NCBI RefSeq assembly: GCF_003970575.1
Contig: NZ_RXWZ01000024.1
Span: 1 to 41,988 of the forward strand
From: Mammaliicoccus fleurettii
GTDB taxonomy: Bacteria; Bacillota; Bacilli; Staphylococcales; Staphylococcaceae
Direction: 5' to 3'
DNA length: 41,988 bases
The notes below the pieces were generated by a model that was not told the DNA's origin, did no database searches, and saw only the letters and a list, made by a program, of their open reading frames with translations. Positions 8,587 through 19,359 of this stretch are shown here, in pieces (positions within the stretch are counted from its first letter, which is position 1; each line of letters opens with the position of its first letter). Position numbers and translations under genes: made by a program.

Positions 8587-9657
8587 CTAATTACCGTATT
8601 TCTTAGACCTTATGCTTAAGAAAACCTTTATTAATGGTGAAATAATTAGAAGTATAAAAAATATCCTAAAAATATGATAGCTTGAAATCATTGCGACATC
8701 TCCACCAGTTTCAAGCGCAACTACTATAATTTGTGCCATTCCCCCTGGAGCAGCACTTAAAAACAAGTCATTAATATTGTCATCAATAAAAAGATCAAAA
8801 ATAAACACAAGTATAAAAGCACCAAGTATTAACGAGACATTTTGGAATGCTATTGCAAACACAGTCTTTTTAGTCAGATTATTTATTAAATCAGATATTT
8901 GAACCCCTATTCTTATTCCGAATAACACTTGAGCAATTATAATCAACTGATAATCTAAAGAGAAAACCTGTTCAGTATATAAATTCCAAGTAAGAAGAAC
9001 AAAAATTGGTGCAAGTAAATGAGGAACAGGAAACTTAATCTTGTAGAATAATAAAAATAAAATAATTATTCCTACAATCAACGTAATATATCCCGTTAAA
9101 TCTAAAACTGAAAATATGGAAGGTGCTGCATCAATTTGTCTAGAACTTGAACCATTACTACCATATATTGAAGAAATAATAGGAACTAAGATTACAACAA
9201 ACATAATTCGTGATGTTTGAGTAAGTGTAACGATGAGTAAGTCTGCTTTTTTATTCTCTTCCGCCATAACAACCATTTGGCTTAGAGCTCCAGGGATTGC
9301 ACTTAATAATGCTGTTTCAAATGAAACATTGGCTATCTTTTTAAAGACTATAGATATAATTAAAGCGAGTAATATGATAAATACTGACATTAATACAATC
9401 TGCAACCATTCATCTTTTATATCATGAAGTACATCAAGTGTAAAAGTAGAACCCATTTGAACTCCTAAAATGAGTAATCCTATATTACCTAACCAATTCG
9501 GCCATTTAATCGAGCGTTTCACCAATTTTATAACGATAATGCTAGCAAATATCGGACCAAATAACCAAGGTAAAATCATATGAATGCTTTGGAGTATAAA
9601 GCCAAGTATTATAGCTAGCAAACTTACAATTATTATGTTCTGTTTATTTCTATGCAT
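8587..9657 (-). CDS. AbrB-family (PF05145-type) duplicated membrane protein
   Basis: This 356-residue protein is mostly membrane segments. It is made of two homologous halves: the motif LLSAIPGALSQMVVMAEE (about 118-135) recurs as FLSAAPGGMAQIIVVALE (about 300-317), each followed by a TQTSRI- or YHIFRI-like segment. This is the layout of the AbrB/ammonia-monooxygenase-like membrane duplication family. Many database entries call these AbrB transcriptional regulators, which is misleading; a transport function is likely but unknown. The ATG at 9655-9657 is 7 nt after GAGGTG; a TTG directly upstream is a poorer start. It follows hemL by 60 nt with no terminator seen, so read-through from the haem operon is possible. 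Confidence 0.85.
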   Translation of the reverse strand: MHRNKQNIIIVSLLAIILGFILQSIHMILPWLFGPIFASIIVIKLVKRSIKWPNWLGNIGLLILGVQMGSTFTLDVLHDIKDEWLQIVLMSVFIILLALIISIVFKKIANVSFETALLSAIPGALSQMVVMAEENKKADLLIVTLTQTSRIMFVVILVPIISSIYGSNGSSSRQIDAAPSIFSVLDLTGYITLIVGIIILFLLFYKIKFPVPHLLAPIFVLLTWNLYTEQVFSLDYQLIIIAQVLFGIRIGVQISDLINNLTKKTVFAIAFQNVSLILGAFILVFIFDLFIDDNINDLFLSAAPGGMAQIIVVALETGGDVAMISSYHIFRIFFILLIISPLIKVFLSIRSKKYGN

Positions 9658-9717
9658 CAATTAACACCTCATGTAAAATTATACCATTATTAAAAATATA
9701 AATTGAGGTTATAATTG

Positions 9718-11004
9718 TTATTTTGTAATTCTAGATAGTGCTGTATCAAATGCTTGAATTGTTTTTTCTATATCTTCTTTAGTATGAGCTGTTGATAAAA
9801 AAGTACCTTCGAATTGTGATGGTGGCAAGAATACACCTTCTTGAGCCATTTCTCTATACATATTACTAAACATTTCTAAATCTGATGAATTAGCTTCATC
9901 AAAATTAGTAACTGGACCTTTATTCAAGAAATAACCTATCATTGAACCAGCACGATTAACTGTTATTGGTACTTCATGTTTAGAAAACACATCTTTCAGA
10001 CCTTTTTCAAGTAAATCTCCTAATTCATTAAAATAGCTATAACTATCTTCAGTTAGCTCACTTAAAGTTGCAAAGCCACTCGTCATAGCCAATGGATTTC
10101 CTGAAAGTGTTCCTGCTTGATAAACATTACCAACTGGCGCTATTTCTTCCATAATTTCTCTTTTACCACCGAAAGCACCTACCGGTAATCCTCCACCAAT
10201 AACTTTTCCTAGACAAGTTAAGTCAGGCGTAACACCAAAATACCCTTGTGCACAATTGTATCCTACTCTAAATCCTGTCATAACTTCATCAAAGATTAAT
10301 ACAGAACCATATTCTTTAGTAATATCACGTAAACCTTCTAAGAAACCTTCTACTGGTGGTACTACACCCATATTACCGGCAACAGGTTCTACAATAACAC
10401 CTGCGATATCATCACCAAATTGTTCAAAAGCCACTTTTACAGCATCAATATCATTATAAGGAACTGTTATTGTATTTTTCGCAGTGCCTTCAGGTACGCC
10501 TGGAGAGTCTGGTAATCCTAAAGTTGCTACCCCAGAGCCAGCTTTGATTAGTAATGAATCACTATGTCCATGATAACAACCTTCAAATTTCAATATTTTA
10601 TTTCTGCCAGTATAACCTCTTGAAAGTCGTAATGCTGCTAATGTTGCTTCTGTTCCTGAAGATACCATTCTTACCATCTCAATAGATGGAACACGTTCAA
10701 TTACGAGTTGTGCCATTTTATTTTCAAGCTCTGTAGAAGCACCAAATGAAGTTCCTTTATCTACCGCTGCGTGTAAAGCTGTTTTAACTTTTTCGTGAGA
10801 ATGACCTAAAATTAAAGGCCCCCAACTTAATACGTAATCAATATATTCATTACCATCTACATCATATATTTTTGACCCTTTACCGTGATCCATAAATATC
10901 GGCGGTGTATCTACAGATTTAAATGCTCTAACTGGACTATTTACGCCACCAGGCATTAAATCTACTGCTTCTTTATATGCTTCAATTGATTGTTCGTATC
11001 TCAT
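9718..11004 (-). CDS. hemL: Glutamate-1-semialdehyde 2,1-aminomutase
   Basis: This PLP enzyme converts glutamate-1-semialdehyde to 5-aminolevulinate, the second step after HemA in the C5 haem pathway. It has 428 residues and class-III aminotransferase features: [13 protein letters not shown] near the N-terminus, [24 protein letters not shown], and the PLP lysine K267 in [14 protein letters not shown]. The frame reaches back into hemB, but GGAGGAG lies 9 nt before the ATG at 11002-11004, which is one base after the hemB stop, so that start is chosen. It is the last gene of the hem operon. Confidence 0.97.
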   Translation of the reverse strand: MRYEQSIEAYKEAVDLMPGGVNSPVRAFKSVDTPPIFMDHGKGSKIYDVDGNEYIDYVLSWGPLILGHSHEKVKTALHAAVDKGTSFGASTELENKMAQLVIERVPSIEMVRMVSSGTEATLAALRLSRGYTGRNKILKFEGCYHGHSDSLLIKAGSGVATLGLPDSPGVPEGTAKNTITVPYNDIDAVKVAFEQFGDDIAGVIVEPVAGNMGVVPPVEGFLEGLRDITKEYGSVLIFDEVMTGFRVGYNCAQGYFGVTPDLTCLGKVIGGGLPVGAFGGKREIMEEIAPVGNVYQAGTLSGNPLAMTSGFATLSELTEDSYSYFNELGDLLEKGLKDVFSKHEVPITVNRAGSMIGYFLNKGPVTNFDEANSSDLEMFSNMYREMAQEGVFLPPSQFEGTFLSTAHTKEDIEKTIQAFDTALSRITK

Positions 11005-11005
11005 A

Positions 11006-11989
11006 TTAATAGTCTCCTCCATCTAGATATTTACAAATATCTTTTGCGAAATAAGTAATAATCATGTCTGCTCCAGCACGTTTCATTGAAGTCATTTGTT
11101 CCATAACAATTTTCTCTTCATCTATCCAGCCATTTAGTGATGCTGCTTTTGTCATACTATATTCGCCACTTACGTTATACGCAACAATAGGTAAGTCAGA
11201 ACGGTTACGCACATCTCTTATAATATCTAAATAACTTAAAGCAGGTTTAACAATCATCATGTCGCAACCTTCTTTAATGTCACTTTCTAATTCTCTAAAT
11301 GCTTCTAAGCGATTGCTCGGGTCCATTTGATATGTTTTACGATCACCAAATGAAGGCGCACCTTCTGCAGCCTCTCTGAAAGGACCATAAAAACTAGATG
11401 CATATTTAATACCATAGCTCATAATCGGCATGTTAATAAATCCTGCTTGATCAAGTCCTGCTCTTATTTCAGCTACAAATCCGTCCATCATGTTACTTGG
11501 TGCAATAATGTCTGCTCCAGCTTTCGCTTGTGAAACAGCTGTTTTAACAAGTAATTCTAATGACTTATCGTTATCTACATCGCTTGTAGCTTCATCTATC
11601 ACACCACAATGACCATGATCTGTGTATTCACAAAGACAAGTATCTGCCACAACTAATAAATCTGGGAACTTACTTTTAGATAAACGAGTCGCTTTTTGAA
11701 TAATGCCATCATCGATAAATGCACCAGTACCACAAGCATCTTTCTCATTAGGAATTCCAAAGAACATTACACCTCGAATACCTAGGTCATATGCCTCTTT
11801 TAATTCTTCTTCTAACAGGTTTAAACTCAATTGATAAATCCCAGGCATTGATGAGATTTCATTTTTAATATTATCTTCTTCAATCACAAATATAGGATAT
11901 ATTAAATCAGATTTATGAACATACGTTTCTTTTACCATATTTCTCATTGATTGTGATGATCTTAATCTTCTATGTCTATCAAATTTCAT
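11006..11989 (-). CDS. hemB: Delta-aminolevulinic acid dehydratase (porphobilinogen synthase)
   Basis: The enzyme condenses two 5-aminolevulinate molecules into porphobilinogen. It has 327 residues. The three zinc-binding cysteines are C118, C120 and C128 in [14 protein letters not shown], so it is of the zinc-dependent type. The Schiff-base lysines are K195 ([16 protein letters not shown]) and K248 ([11 protein letters not shown]). It overlaps the hemD stop by 4 nt (ATGA), with GAGGTAAAATT ahead, and ends one base before the hemL start. Both junctions imply translational coupling. Confidence 0.97.
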   Translation of the reverse strand: MKFDRHRRLRSSQSMRNMVKETYVHKSDLIYPIFVIEEDNIKNEISSMPGIYQLSLNLLEEELKEAYDLGIRGVMFFGIPNEKDACGTGAFIDDGIIQKATRLSKSKFPDLLVVADTCLCEYTDHGHCGVIDEATSDVDNDKSLELLVKTAVSQAKAGADIIAPSNMMDGFVAEIRAGLDQAGFINMPIMSYGIKYASSFYGPFREAAEGAPSFGDRKTYQMDPSNRLEAFRELESDIKEGCDMMIVKPALSYLDIIRDVRNRSDLPIVAYNVSGEYSMTKAASLNGWIDEEKIVMEQMTSMKRAGADMIITYFAKDICKYLDGGDY

Positions 11990-12669
11990 AATTTTACCTC
12001 TTTCAAGATTGTATTTATCATATCTTCTAAAGTAGATTCTAAAGCTATTTTAGAAGTTTGATGATATGTATTTAATTTTTGTTGAGTGATTTCTCCAATT
12101 GCATATACTTCTACGCCATGACCAATTTCTTTGTAGGTTTCAAAATAACTTGAAACTGCTGAAGAACTTGAAAATGTTATATGCGTAACTTTATTGTTTG
12201 TAATTAGTTCATGCACCTTATGAACATTATCAGTATTTGTTACTGGCTCATATATATTCAGCCTTTGAACTTGATTACTCCATTCAGATAACTGAGTTGT
12301 TAATTTATCTCTTGCTTGTTTACTGCATGGTATCAATACTGATTGATTATAAAGTTTGTCTTTAAAATCATTTAACATGCCTTCTTGCGTAAATGTTTCC
12401 GGCATTGTATCAACAGGTATATTAAGTTTTTCAGCTATTTTTTTCGTTTTAGAACCAATTACTGCAATATGATTAACTTGTATCTTTGGTAAATATGGTT
12501 CAAAAATTTTAATAGCATTTACAGACGTAAAAATAAGCCAATCATAGTGGGGTTTTAAACAAGACTGTTCAAATTGGATAGGGACAATATCTATAAATGG
12601 ATAATGTCGAATCTCTACGTCTTCACGTTGAACAGTTCTTGTACTCGTAACCACTATAATCGGCTTCAT
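11986..12669 (-). CDS. hemD: Uroporphyrinogen-III synthase
   Basis: The enzyme closes and inverts ring D of hydroxymethylbilane to give uroporphyrinogen III. The family is poorly conserved, so the call rests mainly on position between hemC and hemB and on the two-lobed HemD pattern: [16 protein letters not shown] in the first lobe and [16 protein letters not shown] plus [12 protein letters not shown] in the second. Length is 227 residues, typical. GGAG precedes the ATG, 15 nt after hemC. Its stop overlaps the hemB start. Confidence 0.9.
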   Translation of the reverse strand: MKPIIVVTSTRTVQREDVEIRHYPFIDIVPIQFEQSCLKPHYDWLIFTSVNAIKIFEPYLPKIQVNHIAVIGSKTKKIAEKLNIPVDTMPETFTQEGMLNDFKDKLYNQSVLIPCSKQARDKLTTQLSEWSNQVQRLNIYEPVTNTDNVHKVHELITNNKVTHITFSSSSAVSSYFETYKEIGHGVEVYAIGEITQQKLNTYHQTSKIALESTLEDMINTILKEVKL

Positions 12670-12684
12670 TTTAACTACTCCTTA

Positions 12685-13605
12685 TTATTCTTCATTTAAT
12701 TTCTTAATAATTTCATATGCACCTTGGGATTTTAATTCTTCAGATACTTGTTTACCGATTTCTACTGGATCGGTACCTACTTTTGTAGATTCATATCTTT
12801 CTTTACCATCAGGTGACATAATTAATCCTGTAAATGAAATTTCATTGCCATCTTTTGTTGCATAACCTGCAATTGGAACTTTACAACTTCCATCCATTTC
12901 ATTTAAAAATGTTCTTTCGCATGTTACACACGTTTCCACTTTTTCATCATGCACAGATTTTAGAATATCTAATAATTCTTTGTCATCACTTCTACATTCT
13001 ATACCTAATGCACCTTGACCTATTGCTGGAACCATTGTATCCTCTTGTAAATATTCAGTAACGATATCTTCGCTCCAACCCATGCGCTTTAATCCTGCAG
13101 CAGCAAGTATTATAGCATCAAAATCCTCAGTTTCTAATTTCTTCAATCGTGTATCGATGTTCCCTCTAATCCATTTGATTTCTAAGTGAGGATATTTAGC
13201 TAAAATTTGGGCACCACGTCTTAAAGAACTAGTACCAACAATACTGCCTGGCTTTAATTCTGCAAGTTTAACATGATTATTAGCAATATATGCATCAAAA
13301 GGAATTTCTCTCTCAGGAATACATCCAAGCGTTAATGCTTCCGGCAATTCGCTAGGCACATCTTTAAGTGAATGAATAGCAAAGTCTATTTCATGATCAA
13401 ATAATGCTTGTTGTATTTCTTTTACGAATAAACCTTTACCACCAACTTTAGACAATTGAACATCGACGATTCTATCGCCTTTAGTTACGATTTCTTTAAT
13501 TTCGATATCTAAATCTGGATGCTTTTCTTTCAATTTATCTATAAATTGCTGACTTTGTGTCATTGCTAATTTACTTTTTCTAGAACCTACAATAATTTTA
13601 CGCAT
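12685..13605 (-). CDS. hemC: Hydroxymethylbilane synthase (porphobilinogen deaminase)
   Basis: It polymerises four porphobilinogens into hydroxymethylbilane using a covalent dipyrromethane cofactor. The cofactor cysteine is C241 in [13 protein letters not shown], the catalytic aspartate is D82 in [11 protein letters not shown], and the arginine-rich [10 protein letters not shown] motif is at 124-133. The frame extends four codons upstream, but GGAGG lies 5 nt before the ATG at 13603-13605, giving the standard start [14 protein letters not shown] (306 residues). It lies between hemX (18-nt gap) and hemD (15-nt gap). Confidence 0.97.
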   Translation of the reverse strand: MRKIIVGSRKSKLAMTQSQQFIDKLKEKHPDLDIEIKEIVTKGDRIVDVQLSKVGGKGLFVKEIQQALFDHEIDFAIHSLKDVPSELPEALTLGCIPEREIPFDAYIANNHVKLAELKPGSIVGTSSLRRGAQILAKYPHLEIKWIRGNIDTRLKKLETEDFDAIILAAAGLKRMGWSEDIVTEYLQEDTMVPAIGQGALGIECRSDDKELLDILKSVHDEKVETCVTCERTFLNEMDGSCKVPIAGYATKDGNEISFTGLIMSPDGKERYESTKVGTDPVEIGKQVSEELKSQGAYEIIKKLNEE

Positions 13606-13623
13606 AACTTCCTCCATTATTGT

Positions 13624-14457
13624 TTAATTAAACCACTGATGAAATCCCGAAAACTTTGAGACCACCAAATAATTTATCATACACACTAAAAATATCATAA
13701 TATTCGCTATTACTAACGTTTTAGTATTGATTGATTTTCTTACTCTTAAATATAAATAAACACCATAAAGTAGTAAAACAATTAAAGAACCGATCACTTT
13801 CATATCTATCCATATCTCACTACCAATTATAATTAAGCCCCATTGTATACCTAATATTAAACTAATAAGTAACACTAAAAATCCTATTAAAGAAAATCTA
13901 AAAACATTTTGCTCTAGTTGTTCAATACTACCCATTCTAAAGAACTTTTGATTGAACTTTTTCTCTTTTAGATTTTTTCTCTGGAGTAAATATAAAATTG
14001 CATGTGATGTACTCAATGCAAACAGAACATAGCTTAATATAGCTAAAGAAATATGTATTAATAGTAATTCATTCATAATATTAGATGCCGTATTTTCCGT
14101 ATCATATTGCTCAGGTCTAAATGTATGAATAACTAAAAATACAAATCCAATTAAATTAATAATAAAGACTGTTAAATCCGTTGATTTAAAATAGTTTAAA
14201 ACTAATGAAACTGTAATAATCATCCATGTATAAAAATAAAATCCTTCAAATATCGTCAAGATTGGAAATTGTTTTGTTGTAACAATATACATGCACAAAA
14301 AGATTGTTTGAAAAATCCAAACAATCCCCAGTGCATAATACCCAAGCTTTCTTACTTTAGAATTTTTTTGTATAAAGTCATAAAAATAGCACCCTAAACA
14401 AATCATGTAAATAACTAAGACAATTTCATGCAAACGTACCGCAATTACATCTTGCAT
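13624..14457 (-). CDS. hemX: HemX, cytochrome c assembly-like membrane protein
   Basis: This 277-residue protein has about eight membrane segments and belongs to the CcsA/CcmC-like superfamily by its pattern (LHEIVLVIYMICLGCYFYDF, ILSYVLFALSTSHAILYLLQ, WGLIIIGSEIWIDMKVIGS, FSGFHQWFN). In related Firmicutes HemX lowers the amount of HemA and so tunes haem synthesis; that role is known for the family and is not shown here. It starts 20 nt after hemA with GGTGATG as ribosome-binding site. Its place directly after hemA matches staphylococci and Bacillus. Confidence 0.9.
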   Translation of the reverse strand: MQDVIAVRLHEIVLVIYMICLGCYFYDFIQKNSKVRKLGYYALGIVWIFQTIFLCMYIVTTKQFPILTIFEGFYFYTWMIITVSLVLNYFKSTDLTVFIINLIGFVFLVIHTFRPEQYDTENTASNIMNELLLIHISLAILSYVLFALSTSHAILYLLQRKNLKEKKFNQKFFRMGSIEQLEQNVFRFSLIGFLVLLISLILGIQWGLIIIGSEIWIDMKVIGSLIVLLLYGVYLYLRVRKSINTKTLVIANIMIFLVCMINYLVVSKFSGFHQWFN

Positions 14458-14477
14458 AGCATCACCATATATTTTGA

Positions 14478-15815
14478 TTAAGTTTCAACTGTGTTAGGAG
14501 ACAATTGACTTCTTTTTATTTCTTTCTTTGTATCATTTAATCGATCTACTTCATTCGTAATATTAAAGATTTCTTGGAATAATTCTAATTTTTCTGCTGA
14601 TTTTTTATCAGTTGATAATTCTTTAGCTTGAGTTATCGGATCTTTTAATAATTGATTTACGATACTTTTCATATGCTTAGATATAACTTTTCTTTCTCTT
14701 TCAGTCATATCAGGTAGTTTTCTTTCGACACTTACCATTGTTTCTTCTTGTATATGTGATGCTTTACCTCTAAGTGCTGTAATTATCGGCACAACGCCTA
14801 GCATATTCACCCATTCTTCATGCTTATCAATTTCTTTAGCAATAAGCAATTCTATTTCACGAGCTGCTTGCTCACGTTCAGCTAGATTTGCATCTACAAG
14901 GCCGTTTAAATCATCCACATCATAATTAAACATTAGTTCTAAGTCATTCACTTCAGGATCTATATCCCTTGGCACAGCAATATCAATTAATACAAGTGGT
15001 TTATTTTTTCTAAAGCGCTCAACATCTTTCATCATATCTTTAGTTAATACATAATGTTCCGCACTCGTAGAACTAATGACGATATCAGCTTCCATCAACG
15101 AACATTGTAGTTCATTCATGCTTTTAGCTACACCTTTATATTGCATAGCTAATGCTTCAGCTTTTGCAACAGTTCTATTTAAAACAGTAATGTCATTTAC
15201 ACCACTACCATTCAAATTAGCTACTGCTAACTCAGCCATTTCTCCTGCTCCAATGATTAATGCTTTCTTATTATCTAGTTTGCCAAGTACTTTTTTCGAT
15301 AATTCCACAGCTGCATATGAAACTGATACGGCATTAGAAGCTATGTCTGTTTCGTGATGACCACGTTTAGCCAATGTTATAGCTTGTTTGAATAATCGAT
15401 TAAACATAGTACCTGTTGTAACCTCAGTTTGTGCAATTTGAAACGCATCTTTCATCTGTCCTAAAATTTGCGTTTCACCTAGAACCATTGAATCTAAACC
15501 AGATGTTACTCTGAACAAATGTTCCACTGCTTCATTCTCAGTTAACACATTTGTATAAGATTTAATCGTATCTAACGATTGGTCAAACCAATCAGCTAAG
15601 AAAGACTGAATATAATATTTACCAGTGTGTATTTGATCTACAACAGCATATACTTCAGTTCTATTACATGTCGATAAAATGACACATTCTAAAATTGATT
15701 TTTTATTACTAAGTGTTACGAGTGCATTCTCAATTTCTTGATCATTAAATGATAGTTTTTCTCGCATCGCAACATCTGCAGTCTTATAGTTTACGCTTAC
15801 TACAACAACATGCAC
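14478..15815 (-). CDS. hemA: Glutamyl-tRNA reductase
   Basis: The NADPH-dependent enzyme reduces glutamyl-tRNA to glutamate-1-semialdehyde, the committed step of haem synthesis. The catalytic cysteine is C50 in [12 protein letters not shown], followed by [15 protein letters not shown] and a Rossmann motif [12 protein letters not shown]. The frame opens at an ATG (15828-15830), but that ATG is part of the purine-rich ribosome-binding region (ATGGGGGCG). A GTG at 15813-15815 lies 9 nt after GGGG and gives [16 protein letters not shown], which aligns with the start I remember for S. aureus HemA, so GTG is chosen (445 residues). It heads the operon. Confidence 0.96.
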   Translation of the reverse strand: MHVVVVSVNYKTADVAMREKLSFNDQEIENALVTLSNKKSILECVILSTCNRTEVYAVVDQIHTGKYYIQSFLADWFDQSLDTIKSYTNVLTENEAVEHLFRVTSGLDSMVLGETQILGQMKDAFQIAQTEVTTGTMFNRLFKQAITLAKRGHHETDIASNAVSVSYAAVELSKKVLGKLDNKKALIIGAGEMAELAVANLNGSGVNDITVLNRTVAKAEALAMQYKGVAKSMNELQCSLMEADIVISSTSAEHYVLTKDMMKDVERFRKNKPLVLIDIAVPRDIDPEVNDLELMFNYDVDDLNGLVDANLAEREQAAREIELLIAKEIDKHEEWVNMLGVVPIITALRGKASHIQEETMVSVERKLPDMTERERKVISKHMKSIVNQLLKDPITQAKELSTDKKSAEKLELFQEIFNITNEVDRLNDTKKEIKRSQLSPNTVET

Positions 15816-15851
15816 TTCTAACGCCCCCATTAATTTATGTCCAATGTCTAA

Positions 15852-15882
15852 ATTATAACATTTCTAATTTAGGAATGTGAGG
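15852..15882 (-). promoter_or_regulatory. Promoter of the hemAXCDBL operon
   Basis: An extended -10, TGTTATAAT (TATAAT at 15852-15857), lies 37 nt upstream of the hemA GTG. The -35 is poor: CTCACA at about 18 nt is the best fit. The extended TG motif makes the promoter plausible. Confidence 0.5.
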
Positions 15883-15889
15883 ATTTTGT

Positions 15890-16477
15890 TTAAATAAATT
15901 GTGACAATAATGCCCATATATTGTCTGTCTTATCTTTATTTAATGAAGAATAACTTATTAATTTATCCTCAGAATCAACCTCTAATGTTTCTCGTATGAT
16001 TTTTAAATGTTTTTGAACTTTACCTTTTGGTATCTTATCCTCTTTAGTTGCGATAATAATTGTAGGTATTTCAAAATGTTTTAAATAATTATACATCAAT
16101 ACATCATCTTGAGTCGGTTTGTGTCTTATATCCACTAATTGAATGACACATTTTAACTCATTTCTAGTCGTTAAATATTGTTCTATCATCTTACCAAACT
16201 GTTCTCTTTGTTTTTTACTCACTTTTGCATATCCATATCCTGGTACATCAACAAATACAAGTTGTTCATCTATATTAAAGAAGTTTAAAGTCTGTGTCTT
16301 CCCAGGTTTAGATGACGTTCTAGCAACTTTTTTTCTTGATATTAATGTATTAATAAACGTTGACTTACCAACATTAGAACGCCCACTTAGAGCAATCTCT
16401 GGCAAACCAGTTTCAGGATATTGCTTTGGATCAACTGCACTTATAATTATATCTACGTTATTCGGATTAATTTTCAT
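15890..16477 (-). CDS. ysxC: Ribosome biogenesis GTPase YsxC/EngB
   Basis: This is an essential small GTPase that helps assemble the 50S subunit. It has 195 residues with the usual G motifs: G1 GRSNVGKST (32-40), a G2 threonine in [13 protein letters not shown]3 DVPGYG (77-82), G4 TKED and G5-like SYSSL near the C-terminus. The ATG follows GGAG by 7 nt. It lies downstream of clpX, but a terminator-like hairpin separates them, so it probably has its own promoter (TATAAT in the gap, weak -35). hemA starts 75 nt further downstream. Confidence 0.95.
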   Translation of the reverse strand: MKINPNNVDIIISAVDPKQYPETGLPEIALSGRSNVGKSTFINTLISRKKVARTSSKPGKTQTLNFFNIDEQLVFVDVPGYGYAKVSKKQREQFGKMIEQYLTTRNELKCVIQLVDIRHKPTQDDVLMYNYLKHFEIPTIIIATKEDKIPKGKVQKHLKIIRETLEVDSEDKLISYSSLNKDKTDNIWALLSQFI

Positions 16478-16551
16478 TGTTTTCTCCTACAAATTTGTTT
16501 CTTTTATTATATCTTATATTGGCTACATTTTAAATAAACCACAAAGATTAA

Positions 16552-16579
16552 AGGCTGAGACAATATATTGTCCCAGCCT
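16552..16579 (-). terminator. Intrinsic terminator after clpX
   Basis: Arms 16552-16563 and 16568-16579 pair around TATA. The single A/C mismatch on the plus strand is a G-U pair in minus-strand RNA, so the hairpin favours the minus strand. A short U-rich stretch follows. It lies 19 nt past the clpX stop. The core GAGACAATA...TTGTC echoes the terminator at 894-935. Confidence 0.8.
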
Positions 16580-16597
16580 CTAATAGATTAATAAAGT

Positions 16598-17860
16598 TTA
16601 TGCTGATGTTTTTTCATCATTTATTAAGTTACCTTCACTATCAAATAAGTTAGGTAATTTATTATCTCTAATTGTATCTTCAGTAATCACTACTTTACTA
16701 ACATCGTTGCTTGAAGGAATATCAAACATAATATCAATAAGAGCTTCTTCAATTATAGAACGTAATCCACGTGCACCAGTTTTACGTTCTATAGCTAGTT
16801 CACTAATAGCTGTTAATGCATTTTCATCAAATTGTAATTCAACGTCATCTAATTCAAGCATTTTAGTATATTGTTTTACTAATGCATTCTTAGGTTGAGT
16901 TAAGATGTTTTTCAATGCATCAACATCTAATGTTTCAAGATTAGCTACAATAGGAATTCTGCCGATAAATTCTGGAATTAAACCATAAGATTGTAAATCT
17001 TCAGGTCTAATTTGTGATAGTAATGACTCTTCATCACTAATTTCTTCACCAGAACTACTAAATCCAATGATTTTTTCACCTAATCTACGTTTAATGACTT
17101 CATCGATTCCATCAAATGCACCACCAAGAATAAATAGTATATTTGTTGTATCTATTTGAATGAATTCTTGGTTTGGATGTTTTCTACCACCTTGTGGCGG
17201 AACACTAGCTGTTGTACCTTCAAGAATTTTAAGCAATGCTTGTTGAACACCTTCACCAGAAACATCTCTTGTTATAGATGTGTTTTCAGATTTACGTGCG
17301 ATTTTGTCAATCTCATCAACATATATAATACCCTTTTCAGCACTTTCAACATCAAAGTCAGCTGCTTGGATTAATCTTAAAAGTATATTTTCTACGTCTT
17401 CACCTACATAACCAGCTTCCGTTAAACTAGTTGCATCTGCTATTGCAAATGGAACGTTTAATGATTTGGCTAATGTTTGAGCAAGTAATGTTTTACCACT
17501 ACCAGTTGGCCCAATTAATGCGATATTACTTTTTTGTAAATCAACACCATCTTCACTTTCTGAAGGTTGTTGAACACGTTTATAATGGTTATAGACAGCT
17601 AATGCTAATGATTTTTTAGCATTTTCTTGTCCGATAACATAGTCATTTAATTGCTCCATAATTTCTTTAGGTGTAGGAACTTCAGTAAATTGTTCTGGCT
17701 CTTGTGACTTCAATTCTTCTTCAACTATTTCAGAACAAAGCTCTATACATTCATTACATATATAGACACCACTACCAGCTACAAGTTTTTTAACTTGATC
17801 CTGCTCTTTACCACAGAAAGAACATTTTAAGTTTTCTTCACCATCGTTAAATTTAAACAT
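16598..17860 (-). CDS. clpX: ATP-dependent Clp protease ATP-binding subunit ClpX
   Basis: This AAA+ unfoldase feeds substrates to ClpP. It has 420 residues. The N-terminal zinc-binding domain has C13-x2-C16 and C35-x2-C38. Walker A is GPTGSGKT (117-124), the pore loop is GYVGEDVE (about 150-157), Walker B is IIYVDEID (178-185), and an IGF loop for ClpP docking is in EKIIGFSS. The start ATG follows AGGGGTG by 5 nt. It has its own promoter (17884-17912) and terminator, so it is monocistronic. Confidence 0.98.
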   Translation of the reverse strand: MFKFNDGEENLKCSFCGKEQDQVKKLVAGSGVYICNECIELCSEIVEEELKSQEPEQFTEVPTPKEIMEQLNDYVIGQENAKKSLALAVYNHYKRVQQPSESEDGVDLQKSNIALIGPTGSGKTLLAQTLAKSLNVPFAIADATSLTEAGYVGEDVENILLRLIQAADFDVESAEKGIIYVDEIDKIARKSENTSITRDVSGEGVQQALLKILEGTTASVPPQGGRKHPNQEFIQIDTTNILFILGGAFDGIDEVIKRRLGEKIIGFSSSGEEISDEESLLSQIRPEDLQSYGLIPEFIGRIPIVANLETLDVDALKNILTQPKNALVKQYTKMLELDDVELQFDENALTAISELAIERKTGARGLRSIIEEALIDIMFDIPSSNDVSKVVITEDTIRDNKLPNLFDSEGNLINDEKTSA

Positions 17861-17883
17861 TTTTACACCCCTATTCTTTTTAG

Positions 17884-17912
17884 ACTATACTAAATGTTTT
17901 TTACTTTTTCAA
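17884..17912 (-). promoter_or_regulatory. Promoter of clpX
   Basis: TTGAAA (17907-17912), a 17-nt spacer and TATAGT (17884-17889), ending 23 nt before the clpX start codon. No CtsR-type heptad repeat is seen. Confidence 0.7.
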
Positions 17913-17932
17913 ATTAAACGAACTAAAAAAGA

Positions 17933-17959
17933 ATAGTAGCAGAAAAATTCTGCTACTAT
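17933..17959 (-). terminator. Intrinsic terminator after tig
   Basis: A 12-bp stem pairs 17933-17944 with 17948-17959 (TAGTAGCAGAA and complement), with a 3-nt loop and a U-rich tail (CUUUUUU) on the minus strand. It is 23 nt after the tig stop and directly precedes the clpX promoter. Confidence 0.9.
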
Positions 17960-17982
17960 AATTAATTTATACCGAATAACAA

Positions 17983-19263
17983 TTATTCTCCAACTGATTC
18001 AGCAACTAATAAGTCGATAACTTTTTGAATTTTAAGATCGTTAACTAAAATATCGTTATTACCTAATGTTGATTTAATATCTTCAACAGATAATCCAAAT
18101 TGTTCGCTCATTTTAGTCAATTCTGCTTCAACATCTGAATCAGAAACTTCAATGTTCTCAGCATCAGCGATAGCTCTTAAAGTTAAATTAGTTTTAACAC
18201 GTTTTTCAGCGTCTTCTTTCATTTGTGCTTTAAGTTCTTCTTCTGATTGGCCTGAGAATTGATAGTATAATTCAAGGTTTAAACCTTGTTGTGAAATACG
18301 TTGTTCGAATTCTTGCATCATACGATCTAATTCTGTGTTAATCATAGCTTCAGGAATTTCAACTGTAGCGTTATCAGAAGCTTTAGTAATTGCTTCTTCT
18401 TTTTCAGTTGCTTCTGCTTGATTTAATTTAGCATCTGCTAAATCTTTACGTAATTTTTCTTTATATTCATCTACTGTTTTAACTGATTCGTCAAGCTCTT
18501 GAGCTAACTCATCATCTAATTCTGGAATTTCTTTAGATTTTACTTCGTTAATATCACATTTGAATGTTGCTTCTTTACCAGCTAATTCTTCAGCATGGTA
18601 TTCTTCAGGGAATGTAACAACAACTTCTTTGCTATCGCTAGCTTTAAGACCAATAAGTTGTTCTTCAAATCCTGGAATGAATGATCCAGAACCAATTTCA
18701 AGATCATAACCTTCAGCTTGTCCACCTTCAAATGCTTCGCCGTCAACATAACCATCAAAGTTAATGTTTACAACGTCACCTTGAGCGATTTCGCCTTCTT
18801 TAACTGTTAATTCAGCTTGACGACTAACTGCTTCTTCTAAAGCTTTATCGAATTCTTCGTCAGTTACTTCACGATCTTGTTTTTCTATAGCTAGGCCTTT
18901 ATAGTCACCTAATTCAACTTCTGGTTCAACTGTTACAGTAGCTTCAAAGATAAGTTCTTTACCTTTTTCCATTTGTGTAACGTCGATTTCCGGACGATCA
19001 ACTGGGTTGATTTCTGCTTCTTCAACTGCATTACCATATGCTTCAGGTAAAATGAAATCTAATGCATCTTGGTATAATGATTCAACACCAAATCTTTGTT
19101 CAAATAATGGTCTTGGCATTTTACCTTTACGGAAACCAGGTACATTAATTTGTTTAACAACTTTTTTGAATGCTTTGTCTAAACCTTTATCTACTTCTTC
19201 TTTAGGAACCGTAACAGTTAATAAACCTTGGTTACCTTCCTTCTTTTCCCATGTTGCTGTCAT
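17983..19263 (-). CDS. tig: Trigger factor, ribosome-associated chaperone and peptidyl-prolyl isomerase
   Basis: It binds the 50S exit tunnel via L23 and folds nascent chains. The 426-residue protein has the N-terminal ribosome-binding domain with the signature GFRKGKMP (43-50), a central FKBP-like PPIase domain (about 150-245; [31 protein letters not shown]), and a helical C-terminal substrate-cradling domain. It is very acidic, as usual. GGAGG lies 9 nt before the ATG. It has its own promoter and terminator, and sits next to clpX as in other Firmicutes. Confidence 0.98.
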   Translation of the reverse strand: MTATWEKKEGNQGLLTVTVPKEEVDKGLDKAFKKVVKQINVPGFRKGKMPRPLFEQRFGVESLYQDALDFILPEAYGNAVEEAEINPVDRPEIDVTQMEKGKELIFEATVTVEPEVELGDYKGLAIEKQDREVTDEEFDKALEEAVSRQAELTVKEGEIAQGDVVNINFDGYVDGEAFEGGQAEGYDLEIGSGSFIPGFEEQLIGLKASDSKEVVVTFPEEYHAEELAGKEATFKCDINEVKSKEIPELDDELAQELDESVKTVDEYKEKLRKDLADAKLNQAEATEKEEAITKASDNATVEIPEAMINTELDRMMQEFEQRISQQGLNLELYYQFSGQSEEELKAQMKEDAEKRVKTNLTLRAIADAENIEVSDSDVEAELTKMSEQFGLSVEDIKSTLGNNDILVNDLKIQKVIDLLVAESVGE

Positions 19264-19313
19264 GTATAAAAACCTCCGTGATTAACCTAATTTTATAAAT
19301 TTTCAACTCTTTA

Positions 19314-19341
19314 ATTATAACATAGCTTTCTGATGTTTCAA
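19314..19341 (-). promoter_or_regulatory. Promoter of tig
   Basis: TTGAAA (19336-19341), a 16-nt spacer and TATAAT (19314-19319) preceded by TGT, an extended -10. It lies 51 nt before the tig ATG. Confidence 0.7.
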
Positions 19342-19359
19342 CTATAGTGTTTACATTCA

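Noticed and set aside
8587-9657. AbrB transcriptional regulator
   Set aside because: The family name invites this, but the protein is a duplicated multi-membrane protein without the swapped-hairpin DNA-binding domain of true AbrB.
16143-16583. 146-codon plus-strand frame opposite ysxC
   Set aside because: It is antisense to a conserved GTPase, lacks a ribosome-binding site and runs into the clpX terminator.
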